A DNA stretch of 57,326 nucleotides. It comes from Bacteroidales bacterium. Lineage in GTDB: Bacteria; Bacteroidota; Bacteroidia; Bacteroidales; M50B96. The stretch covers positions 1 through 57,326 of the forward strand of contig JAIOYV010000044.1 of NCBI GenBank assembly GCA_021740905.1, read 5' to 3'. Shown piece by piece: positions 42,475-52,100 of this stretch. Within the stretch, counting starts at the first letter, position 1. Every line of letters starts with the position of its first letter. The position numbers and the translations under genes were made by a program. The notes beneath the pieces are model-generated. The model saw only the letters and a list, made by a program, of their open reading frames with translations. It was not told where the DNA came from and did no database searches.

Positions 42475-44865
42475 TTAAAAGAAAATCCGATACGTCATCA
42501 TCGGGAACAACTCGGTCTGGTATTGCTTCACAAGTTTAGATTGCCATGAATCCTGTGCATTATATTGAAACTGTTCAACCAATATATTTTTGTTGTTGGT
42601 TACGTTTTGGATATCCAGTGCCCACTCCTGGTTGATCTTTTTTCCGTTTAATTTAAAGCTCAGGCGGACATCTATCCTCAGGTAATTTGGATAACGGTTC
42701 TTAAAGGCTTCGTCCCAATTGTATTCCTCCTCACCCTGTGCAATAGATGCCTTCCAATCCAATGGGATGTATCGTTTGTTGCCGCCATATACAGCTTTTA
42801 GGTCGAAGGCAATGGCATTGTGACTACCCACTTTCAGTTCGTATCCGCCCAGTGCATTCACAATAAAATTTCCGTTAAAGGTGGTATTCCTTTGTATGCC
42901 ATCAAATGCCTTGTATTTCGAATCGTACAACGAAGCAGTCACCAGGAAATAATACCCTTCCGAGAAGAATTTCTCGACTGTTAGTTCAAGACCATAGTTT
43001 TTACCGGTGCCTTCGTTCATCAAACTGTCGATGTGAGGGATGGCAAAAAAATCGCCGGCATTCAACATCGAAAAAGCAGTATAAGTTTGCGAAACCGGAA
43101 TTTTTGAAAGCTGCTGGTAATAAGCTTCCAGTTTCAACCTGAAATCCTGGGCAAATCGACGGTCGTAGCCCACTACAAAATGCTGGCTCCGCGACATTTT
43201 CAAATCCCGGTTGGTCTCGATATAGGTACCATTATCGAGGCGGGTCTGGATGAAATAATTCATCTTGGGCTGAAGTTGAGAATGGTAACCATAACCAAAA
43301 TTCAGGGCCTGGTTTCCAGAGAAACTCCATCGTATCCCAAGACGTGGTTCGAGGCGGGCTTCCTTATTGAAATTGAAATAAGAGAAATGCAAGCCGGAAT
43401 TCAGCACCAGATGGTCGTTAAATTTATGCTGCCACTGGGTAAAGGCTCGGCTCATGTCCATACTTCCTTTGTTCAGTGTCAAAGTACGGAAGCCACCAAT
43501 TTCGTAATCCAGAAAACTGTCCACATAATTTACATTAAAATGATCGAGGATTATGCCAGTTTTGAAATTATCACTGGCACTCAATTTATAGATGTGTTGG
43601 GTGGCGAATGACAATTTGGTCTCCGAAAGGGTGGAGCGGTAATACGCATATCCTTGTTCATAATCCGGCGCAACAAGGGAATCGAGCAGAGTCTTTGTCC
43701 TGAAACCCGAATAGGAAACCGAAGTCTTCAATCTCGATTTATCAGTAAAAAAGTACTGGTGGTTTAAACCAATAACCCCCATATCCGATCCATATTCGGT
43801 GTACACTTCCTTGGTGCCCCAACCTTCTTCGTTGTCAAGGGCAATAAAGCTTTTCCCGCCCAGGCCAAATAGCGAAAAGTGCCCTGCTTTGGTGCCGGGC
43901 ACATCTACTTTAAACGACAGGTCCTGATACTCGGGGACAGCTGACCCTGTTCCAAATTCAAGCCCCAGTTTGTGCATCACGTCAAGTGTGGAGTACCGGT
44001 AATTTACAAGGTACGATGCACCCGATTTTGAAAAAGGGCCTTCGGCACCTAATTCAAAACCATTGAACCCTATTTGCCCCACATACTCTGGCTTTTCATT
44101 GTTCCCGCTACGCATCCGTAAATCGAATGCCCCTGCCAGGGCGTTGCCATATTCTGCCGGGAAAGCCCCCGAAAAAAAATCGGAATTGGTAAGCAGGTTG
44201 TTGTTCAGCATACTTACCGGACCTCCGGTTGTTCCCATCGCCCCAAAGTGGTTGGGGTTGGGTATTTCGATGCCTTCCAACCGCCAAAGCAAACCCATGG
44301 GCGAATTGCCCCGGATCACAATGTCGTTCCGACGGTCGTTCGACGAAACCACACCGGCAAAATTGGCCGCCATGCGCGACGGGTCACCCAGGCTGCCGGC
44401 ATAGCGTTGGGTTTCTTCAACCGAGAAAGAACGGGCACTCACTGTAGCCATTTTGTTTATTGTTTCATCCTTCTGAAATTTGGCATAAACCACCACCTCT
44501 TTGGTAGTAATTACTTTCTCCTCCATTTCAACGGTAAGCACCAATTCCTTGCCCGACCCCAGATCGACATTATTGATGACGACCGGCTCGTAGCCCATAA
44601 ACGAAAATTGCAGGCTGTGCCTTCCTACCGGGACGTTTTCGAGCCGGAACTTTCCATCAACATCGGAGGAAACACCTATTAACGGATCGCTATTCAATAA
44701 TACCACAGAAGCTCCAGGCAGGGTCACCTGGGAGTGTTTATCGAGAATAGTACCCCGGATGGTTTGGGTGTAGTCGCCTTGTGCCTGCAAGGGGTTCAAG
44801 CAAATAAGGATGGTTGCGATCAGTAAGTTAATCCCTCTTAACAGAGGCATGAATTTAGTTTTCAT
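42475..44865 (-). CDS. TonB-dependent outer-membrane receptor
   Basis: A 796-residue receptor. Signal peptide at about 1-29 (ILICLNPLQAQ). A carboxypeptidase-regulatory-like domain follows (about 33-115; TIRGTILDKHSQVTLPGASV, VDGKFRLENVPVGRHSLQFS). The plug (about 135-240) is seen in PSRMAANFAGVVSSND and IVIRGNSPMGLLWRLEGIE, and the remainder is a beta-barrel with a terminal aromatic residue (TYRIFF). I chose ATG 44865 (MKTKFMPLLRG), because the codons from the ATG at 44895 add a charged lead unsuited to a signal peptide. There is no SusD partner beside it, so it is not a classical glycan-uptake pair. The substrate, perhaps a metal chelate, vitamin or peptide, is unknown. Confidence 0.93.
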   Translation of the reverse strand: MKTKFMPLLRGINLLIATILICLNPLQAQGDYTQTIRGTILDKHSQVTLPGASVVLLNSDPLIGVSSDVDGKFRLENVPVGRHSLQFSFMGYEPVVINNVDLGSGKELVLTVEMEEKVITTKEVVVYAKFQKDETINKMATVSARSFSVEETQRYAGSLGDPSRMAANFAGVVSSNDRRNDIVIRGNSPMGLLWRLEGIEIPNPNHFGAMGTTGGPVSMLNNNLLTNSDFFSGAFPAEYGNALAGAFDLRMRSGNNEKPEYVGQIGFNGFELGAEGPFSKSGASYLVNYRYSTLDVMHKLGLEFGTGSAVPEYQDLSFKVDVPGTKAGHFSLFGLGGKSFIALDNEEGWGTKEVYTEYGSDMGVIGLNHQYFFTDKSRLKTSVSYSGFRTKTLLDSLVAPDYEQGYAYYRSTLSETKLSFATQHIYKLSASDNFKTGIILDHFNVNYVDSFLDYEIGGFRTLTLNKGSMDMSRAFTQWQHKFNDHLVLNSGLHFSYFNFNKEARLEPRLGIRWSFSGNQALNFGYGYHSQLQPKMNYFIQTRLDNGTYIETNRDLKMSRSQHFVVGYDRRFAQDFRLKLEAYYQQLSKIPVSQTYTAFSMLNAGDFFAIPHIDSLMNEGTGKNYGLELTVEKFFSEGYYFLVTASLYDSKYKAFDGIQRNTTFNGNFIVNALGGYELKVGSHNAIAFDLKAVYGGNKRYIPLDWKASIAQGEEEYNWDEAFKNRYPNYLRIDVRLSFKLNGKKINQEWALDIQNVTNNKNILVEQFQYNAQDSWQSKLVKQYQTELFPMMTYRIFF

Positions 44866-44986
44866 AATTTTCCTTTCCATTAATGGTTCAATCAAAACTG
44901 ACAGAATTATTCTCCCTCAGTTGCATCAGCATTATTATTTCACTTAAAAGAATGTGGCTAAAATTTAATAAAAACAATTAATGTGA

Positions 44987-45214
44987 TTACGCATTAAGAA
45001 AAACTTCAATATCAATTCCAGCTTGTTTGAGTACATTATTTAAGGTTCCTTCCTTGATATCTTTACTCCCATGATGTGGAAGAACAGTAAATTGATCGGT
45101 TTTTGGGTAATACCAAATTTCATGGCTCCCTTTTCCTTCTCTTTCGAGGATAAGACCCAAATGATTGAATTTCTTAACAATTTGTCTATAACTAAACCCT
45201 GATAATCGACCCAT
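44987..45214 (-). CDS. hicA: HicA-type mRNA interferase toxin
   Basis: A 75-residue toxin of the HicA/YcfA family with a double-stranded-RNA-binding-like fold. It has LSGFSYRQIVKKFNHLG and REGKGSHEIWYY, with the catalytic histidine in GSH. A second conserved part is FTVLPHHGSKDIKEGTLNNVL. It cleaves mRNA when free. It is encoded downstream of and overlaps (23 bases) its antitoxin, the hicB-first order, and is complete. Confidence 0.93.
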   Translation of the reverse strand: MGRLSGFSYRQIVKKFNHLGLILEREGKGSHEIWYYPKTDQFTVLPHHGSKDIKEGTLNNVLKQAGIDIEVFLNA

Positions 45215-45473
45215 CTTTTTTTGAATTGAAAATCAATGGATAATGAAAAGATTCAGGGATACTCCTCAATCTAATCTTTTTCTCCTTATCTTTTATTTCT
45301 CTTAATTCAATTAAATCAACCACCAGGCTTCTTGCTATTTCAATAGTTTCTTCAACGGTTGCTCCTTGTGCTACTAAGCCCTGAATGTCATTGCTTGTAG
45401 CGAGATAATATTCCTCCCCATCTTCTTCAAACTTTTCAATTATAAGATCAAGATACATTTTCATTATTTTCAA
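45192..45473 (-). CDS. hicB: HicB-type antitoxin
   Basis: A 93-residue partner of HicA. The N-terminal part (MYLDLIIEKFEEDGEEYYLA ... DIQGLVAQGATVEETIE) is the degenerate RNase H-like HicB fold. The C-terminal part (about 65-93) is short and lacks a clear ribbon-helix-helix or HTH, as in the shorter HicB forms. Start codons at 45473, 45464 and 45458 are all possible; the first was taken. The two genes form an apparently intact module in a position between a TonB receptor and cysC. Confidence 0.88.
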   Translation of the reverse strand: MKIMKMYLDLIIEKFEEDGEEYYLATSNDIQGLVAQGATVEETIEIARSLVVDLIELREIKDKEKKIRLRSIPESFHYPLIFNSKKDGSIIRV

Positions 45474-45623
45474 GCATTAGAATGTAAATACAAAGATAGG
45501 AAAATATCAAATCTTTTCTGAAATAACCAAACCAGTGATAGATTCAATTATAATTTTTCATCACAATTCATTTACTTTGAAATCAAATTTAAAGAAAGAC
45601 AAGAATCCAAAATAATTGAAGAT

Positions 45624-46235
45624 ATGGCCTCGAAAGCAACAAACATACATCCGGTGTTCGACAGGATTTTAACCCGGACCGACAAAGAAAAGATGCTCAA
45701 CCAACGGGCAAAAGTAATTTGGTTAACAGGCCTATCAGGCTCGGGCAAATCGACCATTGCCATTGGCCTCGAACGGAAATTGCAGGAGCAGGGCTACCTC
45801 ACCCAAATCCTCGACGGCGACAATGTCCGCACAGGTATCAACAACAACCTGGGTTTTTCGGATGAAGACCGGACCGAAAACATCCGGCGCATTGCCGAAG
45901 TATCAAAGCTTTTTCTGAACTGCGGCATCATCACCATCAACTCTTTTGTAAGCCCCACCGTTGCTATCAGGGAACAGGCCCGGCAAATTATCGGAGAGGA
46001 AGATTTCCTTGAAGTGTATATCAATGTACCCCTTGAAGTGGCCGAACAACGCGATGTAAAAGGATTATACAAAAAAGCCCGGGCGGGCGAAATCAAAGAT
46101 TTCACGGGCATTAATGCCCCTTTCGAAGCCCCTGAAAATCCATTTATCGTTTTGAATACCCACGAAATGACCAAAGAGGAATCGGTGGAAAAGCTGTTTC
46201 AGGCAGTGATCGGGAAAGTACAGTATTCCGGTTAA
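45624..46235 (+). CDS. cysC: Adenylylsulfate kinase
   Basis: A 203-residue APS kinase, which phosphorylates adenosine 5'-phosphosulfate to PAPS. The P-loop GLSGSGKST is at about 36-44. DGDNVRTGINNNLGFS and DRTENIRRIAEV match the APS-binding region, and the conserved SFVSP motif (S107-P111) follows. GLYKKARAGEIKDFTG and FEAPENPFIVLNT complete the family pattern. The length is normal. Neither an ATP sulfurylase nor a PAPS reductase is adjacent, so it may supply PAPS for sulfotransfer (for example to lipids or glycans) rather than assimilatory reduction; that is an inference from context only. Confidence 0.95.
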   Translation: MASKATNIHPVFDRILTRTDKEKMLNQRAKVIWLTGLSGSGKSTIAIGLERKLQEQGYLTQILDGDNVRTGINNNLGFSDEDRTENIRRIAEVSKLFLNCGIITINSFVSPTVAIREQARQIIGEEDFLEVYINVPLEVAEQRDVKGLYKKARAGEIKDFTGINAPFEAPENPFIVLNTHEMTKEESVEKLFQAVIGKVQYSG

Positions 46236-46374
46236 TAAGGATAAAGTTAATTGTGGATACGATTAGAAAATGATTGCAAGACAAATACATGTAACTGTCC
46301 AAATTGATAAACAGGAATGCTCAATAGACATAGTGGAAATAGGATTAGTAGAGTAGTAAAAATATTTTTTAGTT

Positions 46375-46992
46375 ATGGGCAATATGAAAATGAAAAAGCT
46401 TAAGATAATGGTATTAGTATTGATTGCAGTTAGTTGCTCTACAAACAACCAAGATAAGACAATAGCCATTTTCACTGATACCTTTGGTGAAGAATACACA
46501 GCAATATTTGATGAGATTGTACAAACAGGAGAAACTATGCTCATTAATGCTTATAAAACAAACTCTACAAATGAAGCTTATCAGCTATTCTTGTCTGATG
46601 TGGCAAGCATTGAAATTGATAGTCTAAATATTGGATTAAGTGAAGTTGAGATTAATTCATTCGTCAATCTATTTGAAAAAGATAACTTGAAATATAGGAT
46701 TTGGAATTTTTCTAAAAGAAACGGAATTGATGTTTTCGGATTTGATATGCAAGGCTTATTCATGAAAGCTATAATGACTCTAATACCAACAAACAAGGCT
46801 GCATCGGAATTCTACAAATCATATAATGTTGCAGGACAGGTTCCATATTCTTTGTTTGCGCAGGGTATTTTTAATAGATATAGCGAATTTGATGACTATA
46901 TTTTAAAACGAATAGTGATAGTTGACATCTTGTATCGTCATTGTACTTTACGCCAATTATACAAAGCTAAAATAAAGCCCATAACAAAATAG
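46375..46992 (+). CDS. Hypothetical lipoprotein
   Basis: A 205-residue protein with a short basic start and a lipobox-like LIAVSC (cysteine near residue 22), so it is probably lipid-anchored. The body is helical, including NKAASEFYKSYNVAGQVPYS and FNRYSEFDDYILKRIVIVD. I do not recognise a family. In-frame ATGs at 46384 and 46390 are alternative starts. The base composition is AT-rich relative to neighbouring genes. It is followed after 76 bases by a second lipoprotein gene with the same orientation; the two may be cotranscribed. Confidence 0.7.
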   Translation: MGNMKMKKLKIMVLVLIAVSCSTNNQDKTIAIFTDTFGEEYTAIFDEIVQTGETMLINAYKTNSTNEAYQLFLSDVASIEIDSLNIGLSEVEINSFVNLFEKDNLKYRIWNFSKRNGIDVFGFDMQGLFMKAIMTLIPTNKAASEFYKSYNVAGQVPYSLFAQGIFNRYSEFDDYILKRIVIVDILYRHCTLRQLYKAKIKPITK

Positions 46993-47068
46993 CATAGCCA
47001 ATTGCGAAAAACAACGCTACTTGGCCATCCACAACACGTTATAGCGCATTAGAAAGAGACAATAGACT

Positions 47069-48163
47069 ATGAAAAAATATTTGACTTTCTTTATTATTTT
47101 CCTTGCCACTCTGATAATTGGTTGCGATAACAAGCAAAATTCAACGCTATCAGACGAGCAGAAAATTGAAATTTCAGTAAATCCAACTGTCGAACTATTT
47201 AGTTTAATACATCATCTTGCTGGTGACAAGCAATACAATGAAAATCTTATTCCGGATTATATCAAAAAAGTTGATAGGCATTTTGATCTCCTGAAAAATC
47301 ATCCGGCAATAAATTTTGCGAAAGAATGTAACACTTTGTTTCATATCAATGGCGATGCACCAATGGCTTTGGCAGTCTATATCGGGCCACCGCCACAATT
47401 AGAACCTAAAATAAACTTGTCAACTTTACCCAATGACTTTGATCCCCGATGGGATTCGACACTTATTAGCAACTATCTCAAACATGCCAGAGACTTTGCT
47501 GTTGAAAGTGAATTTTTGAAATTTTACATGAATCAGAATGAGTTTTATAGCAAGTCAATTGAAAACCTAAAAAAGATGTTATTCAAAGAAAATATCATTG
47601 AATGGTCTTTTAAATTCTTTGGATATTATCCGGACAATTTCAAGATAAATATTGCCCTGCTCAATGGTAGCTGCAACTATGGTTATAAAATTGAATTACC
47701 TGATGGAAACGTTGAATCGGTTTGTTTACTTGGAGCAAGAAATCCAAAATGGATTACTGGCACACCAACTTATAATAAAAAAAGGTTTCTACCTGTAATT
47801 ATCCATGAATTTTGCCATTCATACATTAACCCCTTAATTATCAGCAAACCTGAAGAGTTTAAAACCATCGGCGATGCGATTTTAAAATCACATTTTGAAG
47901 CAATGAGGAAAAATGGATATGATGTCTGGAATGTCGTTCTCAATGAGTACCTGGTCCGAGCCTGTACCATTAAATTTCTAAAAGAAAATGAAGGTATTGA
48001 AGTAGTGGAAAGAAACATAAAAATTGATAAAAGAAATGGATTTATAGAAATTGAAGGTTTGGTTCAATTACTTGATGAATATGAAAACAAGCGAATTGAA
48101 TATCATAATATAGATTCATTTCTGCCGGAAATTAAAAGGTATTTTACGTCAAAAAAGTTTTAA
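47069..48163 (+). CDS. DUF4932-like putative metalloprotease lipoprotein
   Basis: A 364-residue lipoprotein with signal MKKYLTFFIIFLATLIIGC (lipidated C19). The motif VIIHEFCHSYINPLI at about 242-256 is an HExxH zinc site, and a downstream VLNEYLVRACTIKFL offers an acidic third-ligand candidate. The region ISVNPTVELFSLIHHLAG near the start is typical of DUF4932 proteins, a Bacteroidota family of unknown substrate with this HExxH motif. The catalytic assignment is by motif only. The gene follows another lipoprotein gene and precedes prmA, from which it is separated by a probable promoter. Confidence 0.82.
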   Translation: MKKYLTFFIIFLATLIIGCDNKQNSTLSDEQKIEISVNPTVELFSLIHHLAGDKQYNENLIPDYIKKVDRHFDLLKNHPAINFAKECNTLFHINGDAPMALAVYIGPPPQLEPKINLSTLPNDFDPRWDSTLISNYLKHARDFAVESEFLKFYMNQNEFYSKSIENLKKMLFKENIIEWSFKFFGYYPDNFKINIALLNGSCNYGYKIELPDGNVESVCLLGARNPKWITGTPTYNKKRFLPVIIHEFCHSYINPLIISKPEEFKTIGDAILKSHFEAMRKNGYDVWNVVLNEYLVRACTIKFLKENEGIEVVERNIKIDKRNGFIEIEGLVQLLDEYENKRIEYHNIDSFLPEIKRYFTSKKF

Positions 48164-48234
48164 TCATGAAGAATAATTCATCCCCACCCCCACCAACTAT
48201 TCCACTTTATCTTTTCTAATGGAAATTGCTTTGC

Positions 48235-48242
48235 TATTTTTG
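48235..48242 (+). promoter_or_regulatory. Candidate -7 box for prmA
   Basis: TATTTTTG matches TAnnTTTG and lies 16 bases before the ATG at 48259. Confidence 0.4.
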
Positions 48243-48258
48243 CTGCAAATATTATAGC

Positions 48259-49101
48259 ATGGATTATATCGAAGTAGAGTGTACCTTAAAGCCTTATTCT
48301 GAGGCGATGTCGGATGTCTGTAGTGCCAAACTGGGCGAAATCGGATTCGAAAGTTTTGTCGAAGCGGAGAACGGTTTGAAAGCGTATATCCCAAAACCAG
48401 ATTTTAGTGAAGCCTCGCTGAAAACGATTTGCGATGATATGCAGGAATTGAATATAGCTTTGACATACAGTTTTCAGGAAATCCCAACCCAAAATTGGAA
48501 TGCCCTGTGGGAGTCGGGATTTAACCCGGTAGTAATTACCGACGAATGCATCATAAAAGCCCCCTTTCATTCCATCGATAAAAAGTATGCCTACGAATTG
48601 GTAATCGAACCCAAAATGTCGTTTGGCACCGGGCACCACGAAACCACCAGTTTGATGGTAGAGTACATGCTGGATACCGATTTTCAGGATATGAATGTGC
48701 TCGATATGGGTTGCGGAACAGCCGTACTGGCAATCCTGGCATCGATGAAAGGGGCAAGAAATGTTACGGCAATCGACATCGAAGAATGGGCCCATCTGAA
48801 CAGCCTGGAAAATGTAGAACGAAATAATTGTAAAAACATTGACGTTTTACGGGGCGATGCTCAATTGATAAATGATAAACAATACGATGCGATTTTGGCA
48901 AACATAAACCGGAACATCCTGATGAACGATATTGAAAAATATGCTGCATGTCTTCCTGAAAAAGGAATCCTGATACTAAGCGGTTTCTTGACCCAGGACA
49001 GGGAAGCTATTAAAAAACAATGTCTGAGCCATCGCCTTGCCTTCGAATCAGAAAAGCAAAAGAACAATTGGATCGCTGCCAAATTTGTGAAAACCCACTA
49101 A
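48259..49101 (+). CDS. prmA: Ribosomal protein L11 methyltransferase
   Basis: A 280-residue SAM-dependent methyltransferase that trimethylates ribosomal protein L11. The N-terminal substrate domain (MDYIEVECTLKPYSEAMSDV) and the catalytic domain are complete: KMSFGTGHHETTSLM, VLDMGCGTAVLAILASMKGA (SAM-binding motif I), VTAIDIE and DAILANINRNILMNDI (NPPY-like position). I chose ATG 48259, because the in-frame ATG at 48226 adds 11 cysteine- and tyrosine-rich residues with no family match. The following exported protein starts 18 bases after the stop. Confidence 0.96.
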   Translation: MDYIEVECTLKPYSEAMSDVCSAKLGEIGFESFVEAENGLKAYIPKPDFSEASLKTICDDMQELNIALTYSFQEIPTQNWNALWESGFNPVVITDECIIKAPFHSIDKKYAYELVIEPKMSFGTGHHETTSLMVEYMLDTDFQDMNVLDMGCGTAVLAILASMKGARNVTAIDIEEWAHLNSLENVERNNCKNIDVLRGDAQLINDKQYDAILANINRNILMNDIEKYAACLPEKGILILSGFLTQDREAIKKQCLSHRLAFESEKQKNNWIAAKFVKTH

Positions 49102-49118
49102 AAAACCCTGAACAAATC

Positions 49119-52100
49119 ATGAAGAAATTTTTCTTTCTATGTTTGATAATCACCCTAAGCGGGATAGTCCAATTTTCATCGGCCCAGACCCTCCGTAATT
49201 TTAGCGACGAGGACGAGGCTTTTCTAAAAGAGATGAAAAACCTTCTCGAAAAGGGGAACAAAAAAGAGGGTGGCGAAACCTTCGATATTTTTTTGCAGCA
49301 TTGGCAAGCCGGGTTGTTTACCCACGAAGAGCAAGTGGCCATCAAGAAAAATTCAAACGACCTGCTAAAAAAGCGTGCCCGTGCGTTTCCTCATTTCAAC
49401 AACTACCTGCGTGTCCTTATTGCCTTTAACATGACCCAACACGACACGGAGAGCCGAGAAAAATGGATGGAAGCTATGGATTATATGTTGACCAAGCGTA
49501 GTTACCAGTTGACTAAAATCGATTTCTTCCTCGAAACATCCGATCAACTCATCCGGACGAATACGATTTACGCATCACCATCCGCCAAATGGTCGAGCCA
49601 GGGTGCCGATTTTAGTTTCGATTTTACCGACGACGATGTGTCGATCCGCTTCGACAGCCTTGACTTGGCCTGTTATGCAAAAGGTGACAGTATGTTTATT
49701 TACGAGACTAGCGGTAGCTATTTCCCTTCGCAAAAAAAATGGTATGGAAAAAAGGGTACAGTTACCTGGGAGCCGGCAGGTTATTCGCCCGATTCGGTAT
49801 TTGCGAAATTGAACAATTACAACATCCACATGATCCGATCGACCTACGATGCCGATTCCGTCATATTTAAACACTTGGGCTATTCGAAAGAGGGTATGCT
49901 GGGCAGCCTTACCGATAAAGTGATGAGCGATGCAACCACGAACAGGATTTCGTACCCCAAATTTTCGTCTTACGAAAAACGATTGATCATTAAAGATATT
50001 TATCCGGGCATCAATTACGAAGGGGGCTTTTCCATGCTTGGGAATAAATTTCTGAGCCGCTCGCAAAAGGGCGATATTTCATATCTTAATTTTTTCAGGA
50101 AAGACAGCTTGTTCATGCGGGTAGCCTCTACCGATTTTGTTTTCCGGTCCGAATACATTGCTGCCACAAAAGCCAGGATTGCCATTTATCTCGAATCGGA
50201 TTCCATTTATCACCCGGGACTAAAGTTCAGGTATATCACCGCCATCGACGAGGTGCAGCTTACACGTACAGGCGAAGGCATGTCGCGTGCCCCTTTCTAC
50301 AATACCTATCATAAGGTGGATATGGATTTTGAACAGATTATTTGGAAACGTAAACTGACAAAACTCGATTTCAACATGATCAAGGGGGGGGAAGCTCAGG
50401 CAGCGGTTTTCGAATCGGACCATTATTTCAGCGCCAACCGTTACTTTGGGTTGCAAGGCCTCGATAAATACCATCCCTATCTCACGCTTGCCAAATACTC
50501 GAAACGTATTGGGTTGGATGTATTTTATGCCGAAGAATATGCCAATTACCTGGGCATGTCGCCCACTGAAGTACGGCAGCAATTGATGCGCATGTCGTAC
50601 CTGGGGGTTATCGATTACGATGTCGATCAGGAGAAGGTGACTGTGCGCGACAGGTTGATGTACTACCTGCAAGCCCAATCAGGGAGTATCGACTACGATG
50701 TAATCAGCTTTTTATCGAACCCAAACGATGTGAACAATGCTTCGTTGAGCCTGCTCACCAAAGATTTGAAGATACATGGTGTCCCGGCAATCCAATTGAG
50801 CGATTCACAAAAGGTAATTATCAGCCCAACCAATGGGGAAATTGTGTTAAAGAAAAACAGGGATTTCGATTTTGAAGGAAAAGTTCAGGCAGGTCTGTTC
50901 GATTTCTATGGAAAGAAATTTTCTTTCGTCTATAACCAGTTTCAAATCAGCCTCGAAAACATCGACTCACTGCGTATCCATGTAATGGCCAAAGACAAAG
51001 AGGGAGAGATTTCGCGGACCCCATTAAAAACTGTGATTGAAGATATCTCGGGCAATCTGCTTATCGATAAGCCCAATAATAAATCGGGGTATCAGATTTT
51101 TCCTGAATATCCCATTTTTAATAGTGTGAAAAATTCGTATGTGTATTACGACCATCGTTCTATTCAATCGGGGGTTTACAAACGCGACAATTTTTATTTC
51201 AAGATCGATCCCTATTCCATCGACAGTTTGGATGATTTCTCGACCAAGGCACTTACTTTCGATGGCAATTTAACCTCTGCCGATATATTCCCGGCATTCG
51301 ATGAAACCCTCAAGATTCAACCCGACCTGTCCCTTGGCTTTGTGCGAAAAACACCCGACACAGGTTTTGCCATGTATGGTACCAAAGGGAAATATAGAAA
51401 TCAGATCGACCTTAGCCATAGAGGGCTTCGCGGCGATGGAGAAGTGGAGTATCTTACTTCTACCACCTATTGCACCAACTTCTTGTTTTACCCCGATTCG
51501 ACCAATGCCTACGCCCAACGCTTTGTGGTGAAAAAACAAGCTGCCGGCAGCCAATTCCCATCGGCAAGCGGAAATGACATGTACGTACATTGGGAACCCA
51601 AAAACGATGTGATGTACAGCTACACCAGTAAATCGGCAATGGAAATGTATGATGAAGAAGCCCTGTTGACAGGAAATGTGGAATTGAAGCCAGAAGGGAT
51701 GACAGGCAAGGGTTTTATGGAATTCGTGAATGCTGAGATGTCTGCCAATCTATATAAATACAAGGCCAACACCTTCGATTCCGACAGTGCCAATTTCGAC
51801 CTCCAAACCACCGAGTTGGATGGCTTTGCGTTCCGGACCACCAACGTAGAGGCTCATGTCGATTTTGTGCAACGCCTGGGCAACTTTAAACTGAACGACG
51901 ATGAAACGTTCATGGAATTCCCACCGAACCAATACATCTGTTCGATGGATGTATTCACTTGGTATATGGACAAGCAGGAAATCGACATGAGCGTAAGCTG
52001 GCTCACCAAGGCCGACAAAACAGTGGATATGACTGCCGACCCATTCTCGCTGGTCGACAGCGAACAACCGGGATCGGTGTTTATTTCGCAGCACCCCTTG

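Noticed and set aside
42475-44865. SusC of a polysaccharide-utilisation locus
   Set aside because: There is no SusD gene, glycosidase or HTCS/anti-sigma regulator beside it, so I kept the general TonB-receptor name.
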